NCBI GenBank assembly: GCA_041685625.1
Contig: JAWLFJ010000089.1
Coordinates: 1-16,684, forward strand
Reading direction: 5' to 3'
Origin: Albimonas sp041685625
GTDB lineage: Bacteria; Pseudomonadota; Alphaproteobacteria; Rhodobacterales; Rhodobacteraceae
DNA length: 16,684 nucleotides
The translations under genes and the position numbers were made by a program. Below are positions 14,698-16,684 of the stretch, one piece after another. The notes beneath the pieces were generated by a model. It ran no database searches, was not told the origin of the DNA, and saw nothing but the letters and a program-made list of their open reading frames with translations. Position 1 is the stretch's first letter. Each line of letters starts with the position of its first letter.

Positions 14698-15159
14698 TCA
14701 GGCGAAGGCGCCTGGGCGGGCGGCGCGGGCCATCTTGTCGAGTACCGCGTTGACGAGGCCGGGTTCCTTTCCGTCGGCGAAGAAGGCCTTGGCGACGTCG
14801 ACGAACTCGCTGATCACGACCTTCGGCGGCGTGACGTCGCCGTCGAATAGCTCCGCCCCGGCGGCGCGGAACAGCGCGCGAAGGGTCGGGTCGAGCCGCT
14901 TCATCGGCCAGCCCTCCTTCATCGCGGCGTCGGCGGCCTGGTCGATCTGCGCCTGACGGCTGACCGCGCCTTCGAGAATCAGGCGGAACAATTCGAGATC
15001 CGCCTCGGGCAGACCGCCCTCGCCCTCGGCCCCGATGCGATGCGCCTCGAACTCGTCGCGCACCTCGCGCCAGTCGGCGCCTGCGGCCTCCATCTGAAAG
15101 AGCGCCTGCACCGCGGCGAGACGGGCGGCCGAGCGGAGGGCCCGGTCCCTGCGGGCCAT
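14698..15159 (-). CDS. nusB: transcription antitermination factor NusB
   Basis: RNA-binding protein that, with NusE (ribosomal protein S10), recognises boxA RNA and keeps RNA polymerase elongating through rRNA operons. 153 aa, normal length. Seen: N-terminal SAARLAAVQALFQMEAAG (10-27) corresponding to the conserved R-x-x-A-x-QALYQ helix; central LDPTLRALFRAAGAEL (about 89-104); PPKVVISEFVDVAKAFF (about 111-127); C-terminal EPGLVNAVLDKMAR matching the conserved F-VNGVLD region. Last gene of the operon. Its ATG shares a base with the ribH stop (TGATG), which suggests translational coupling. Linkage of nusB to ribH is widespread in proteobacteria. Confidence 0.96.
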   Translation of the reverse strand: MARRDRALRSAARLAAVQALFQMEAAGADWREVRDEFEAHRIGAEGEGGLPEADLELFRLILEGAVSRQAQIDQAADAAMKEGWPMKRLDPTLRALFRAAGAELFDGDVTPPKVVISEFVDVAKAFFADGKEPGLVNAVLDKMARAARPGAFA

Positions 15160-15626
15160 CAGACGCCCCCGAAGCGGCGTTTCGCGGCGATCAGGTGCAA
15201 CGCCGCCGCCGCCGCGCCGCCGCCTTTGTCCATGCCGTCGGGATCGGCCCGGGCCTCGGCCTGGGCGCGGTTCTCGACGGTCAGGATCCCGTTGCCGATG
15301 CAGGCGCCGTCGAGCCCGAGCAGCGTCAGGCCGCGCGCGCTCTCTCCGCAGACCAGTTCGTAATGGGTGGTCTCTCCGCGAATCACGCAGCCGAGCGCGA
15401 CGAAGCCCTCATGGCCGCCGGCGCGATGCGCGAAGCCGACGACGGTCGGGATCTCCAGCGCGCCGGGGACCTCCAGGCGGTCGTGTTCGGCCCCGGCCTC
15501 GGCCAGCACGCGGCGCGCACCCTCGATCAGCCCGTCGGCGAGATCGCGATAGAACGGCGCGGCGACGATCAGCAGCTTCGCCCCCGGCAGCTTCGGCGTC
15601 TCCAGCGTGCCGTCCCGCTCGGCCAT
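15159..15626 (-). CDS. ribH: 6,7-dimethyl-8-ribityllumazine synthase
   Basis: Condenses 5-amino-6-ribitylaminouracil with 3,4-dihydroxy-2-butanone 4-phosphate to make lumazine, the penultimate riboflavin step; cytoplasmic. 155 aa, normal length. Seen: AKLLIVAAPFYRDLADGLIEGA (16-37, with the aromatic residue stacking on substrate), VPGALEIP (53-60), the active-site segment GCVIRGETTHYELV (79-92) with catalytic His88, GNGILTVEN (111-119) and Arg127/Lys134 near the phosphate site. The open frame extends upstream to 16058, but that part lies antisense-shifted inside ribB; the true start at 15626 overlaps the ribB stop by one base (TGATG). Many alphaproteobacteria have a second ribH copy elsewhere, so this may not be the only one. 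Confidence 0.96.
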   Translation of the reverse strand: MAERDGTLETPKLPGAKLLIVAAPFYRDLADGLIEGARRVLAEAGAEHDRLEVPGALEIPTVVGFAHRAGGHEGFVALGCVIRGETTHYELVCGESARGLTLLGLDGACIGNGILTVENRAQAEARADPDGMDKGGGAAAAALHLIAAKRRFGGV

Positions 15627-16684
15627 CAGGCTTCCCCTCCGATGCGGCGCGTCCCCGCGATGGAGAGGCCGTAGCCTTCCAGCCCGACCACCTTGGGGGA
15701 GGGCGAATTGGTCAGCAACGTCATCTCGTGCACCCCGAGGGCGGCGAGGATCTGCGCGCCGATGCCGTACTGGCGCAGCGTGCCGGGCGAGACGCCGGGC
15801 TGGCCGGCGAGCTGGGCGGCCACGACGCCTTCCTCGAGATCGCGCAGCAGGACCACGACGCCGCGGCCAGCCTCGCCGATCACGCGCATGGCCGTGGAGA
15901 GCTGGCCGGCGCGGGCGGGCGTGATCTCCAGCAGGTCGTCGAGCGGATTGACCACGTGCATCCGCACCAGCACCGGACCGGGGGCCGAGAGATCGCCCTT
16001 GACGAGGGCGAGGTGCTCGCCGCCCCCCGGCGCGTCGGTGAAGACGCGCAGCAGCCACTCGCCGCCATGCGCCGAGACGACGGGCCGGGCGGCGGTCTCG
16101 CGCACGAGATTGTCGTGGCGGCGGCGGTAGGCGATCAGGTCGGAGATGGTGCCGATCTTCAGCCCGTGCGTCTGCGCGAAGGCGACGAGGTCCGGCAGCC
16201 GCGCCATCGAGCCGTCGTCCTTCATGATCTCGCAGATCACGCCGGCGGGGGCGAGGCCGGCGAGGCGGGCCACGTCGACCGCGGCTTCGGTGTGCCCGGC
16301 ACGGACCAGCGTGCCGCCGTCCTTGGCCCGGAGCGGGAAGACGTGCCCCGGCGTCGCGATGTCCTGCGGGCCCGATCGCGGGTCGATCGCGACCGAGATG
16401 GTGCGGGCCCGGTCGTGGGCGGAGATGCCGGTGGTGACGCCCTCACGCGCCTCGATGGAGGTGGTGAAGGCGGTCTCGTGCCGGCTCTGGTTGGTGGGCG
16501 CCATCAGGGGAAGGCCGAGCTGGTCCAGCCGATCGCCGCTCATGGCGAGGCAGATCAGGCCGCGCCCGTGCATGGCCATGAAGTTCACGGCGTCGGGCGT
16601 CGCCATCTGGGCGGGAATCACGAGGTCGCCTTCGTTTTCCCGGTCCTCGTGGTCGACGAGGATGAACATGCGCCCGTTGCGCGC
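15626..16684 (-). CDS. ribB: 3,4-dihydroxy-2-butanone 4-phosphate synthase with degenerate GTP cyclohydrolase II domain (partial, 5' end outside window)
   Basis: Converts ribulose 5-phosphate to 3,4-dihydroxy-2-butanone 4-phosphate plus formate, the four-carbon precursor for ribH. The frame stays open to the window edge (ARNGRMFILVD), so about 20-25 N-terminal residues are missing; 352 codons are visible. Counting from the Met at 16669, RibB motifs are DHEDRENEGD (6-15, acid metal/substrate site), TPGHVFPLRA (107-116), GHTEAAVDVARLAG (125-138) and ICEIMKDDGSMAR (145-157). The C-terminal half (about 205-347) resembles RibA but lacks the three zinc cysteines (VRMHVVNPLDDLLE stands where SECLTGD...CDC is expected) and the LRQEGRGIGL loop (LLRDLEEGVV instead). 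It therefore probably has no GTP cyclohydrolase II activity, like the RibBX variant known in proteobacteria. Followed directly by ribH (TGATG). Confidence 0.93.
   Translation of the reverse strand, partial: ARNGRMFILVDHEDRENEGDLVIPAQMATPDAVNFMAMHGRGLICLAMSGDRLDQLGLPLMAPTNQSRHETAFTTSIEAREGVTTGISAHDRARTISVAIDPRSGPQDIATPGHVFPLRAKDGGTLVRAGHTEAAVDVARLAGLAPAGVICEIMKDDGSMARLPDLVAFAQTHGLKIGTISDLIAYRRRHDNLVRETAARPVVSAHGGEWLLRVFTDAPGGGEHLALVKGDLSAPGPVLVRMHVVNPLDDLLEITPARAGQLSTAMRVIGEAGRGVVVLLRDLEEGVVAAQLAGQPGVSPGTLRQYGIGAQILAALGVHEMTLLTNSPSPKVVGLEGYGLSIAGTRRIGGEA

Noticed and set aside
15629..16058. Longer N-terminus for ribH (open frame to 16058)
   Set aside because: The extension overlaps ribB out of frame and is Arg/Pro-rich. 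The start at 15626 gives the normal length and the TGATG junction.

Overview
This is a very GC-rich window (strong G/C preference at third codon positions), and the gene content points to an alphaproteobacterium, probably Rhodobacterales- or Rhodospirillales-like. The main pointers are a rib gene cluster ending in nusB, Tat-dependent family-5 solute-binding proteins, and an amino-acid/amide scavenging repertoire. The genus cannot be told from the sequence alone. No rRNA, tRNA, CRISPR array, insertion sequence or phage gene was seen.

Left part (1-5628): a complete dipeptide/oligopeptide-type ABC importer split into two divergent units. A Tat-exported binding protein and two permeases read leftward (binding protein 1857-3401, permeases 857-1798 and 33-857). 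Two ATPases read rightward (3531-4571 and 4564-5628). The 129-bp divergent region carries two face-to-face sigma70-like promoters inside an inverted repeat (TTGAC-N4-CATA half sites). A GC-rich 11-bp hairpin sits between the binding-protein gene and the first permease gene.

Middle part (5642-14179): an amidase-signature hydrolase (5642-7297, minus) converges on the ATPase genes. Divergent from it is a membrane-anchored DUF2333 protein (7551-8744). Next come a class III omega-aminotransferase (8938-10257) and a Zn-dependent N-carbamoyl-amino-acid/beta-ureidopropionate hydrolase (10287-11537). Together these fit the last steps of reductive pyrimidine breakdown: carbamoyl-beta-alanine to beta-alanine to malonate semialdehyde. 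A NitT/TauT-type ABC ATPase follows (11566-12369). It keeps Walker A but appears to have lost the Q-loop Gln, the canonical LSGG signature, the Walker B Glu and the H-loop His. A solitary Tat-type family-5 binding protein (12506-14179) has no permease or ATPase of its own class beside it.

Right part (14180-16684): about 520 bp without a convincing gene, then a leftward operon of ribB (5' end outside the window, with a degenerate GTP cyclohydrolase II domain), ribH and nusB. Both junctions are TGATG start/stop overlaps. It makes the 4-carbon precursor of riboflavin, condenses it to lumazine, and also encodes an rRNA antitermination factor.

The most unusual item is the ATPase with four changed catalytic motifs. 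The divergent-promoter inverted repeat and the RibBX-like RibB are also worth a second look. I did not find a clearly new multi-gene defence or mobile system.
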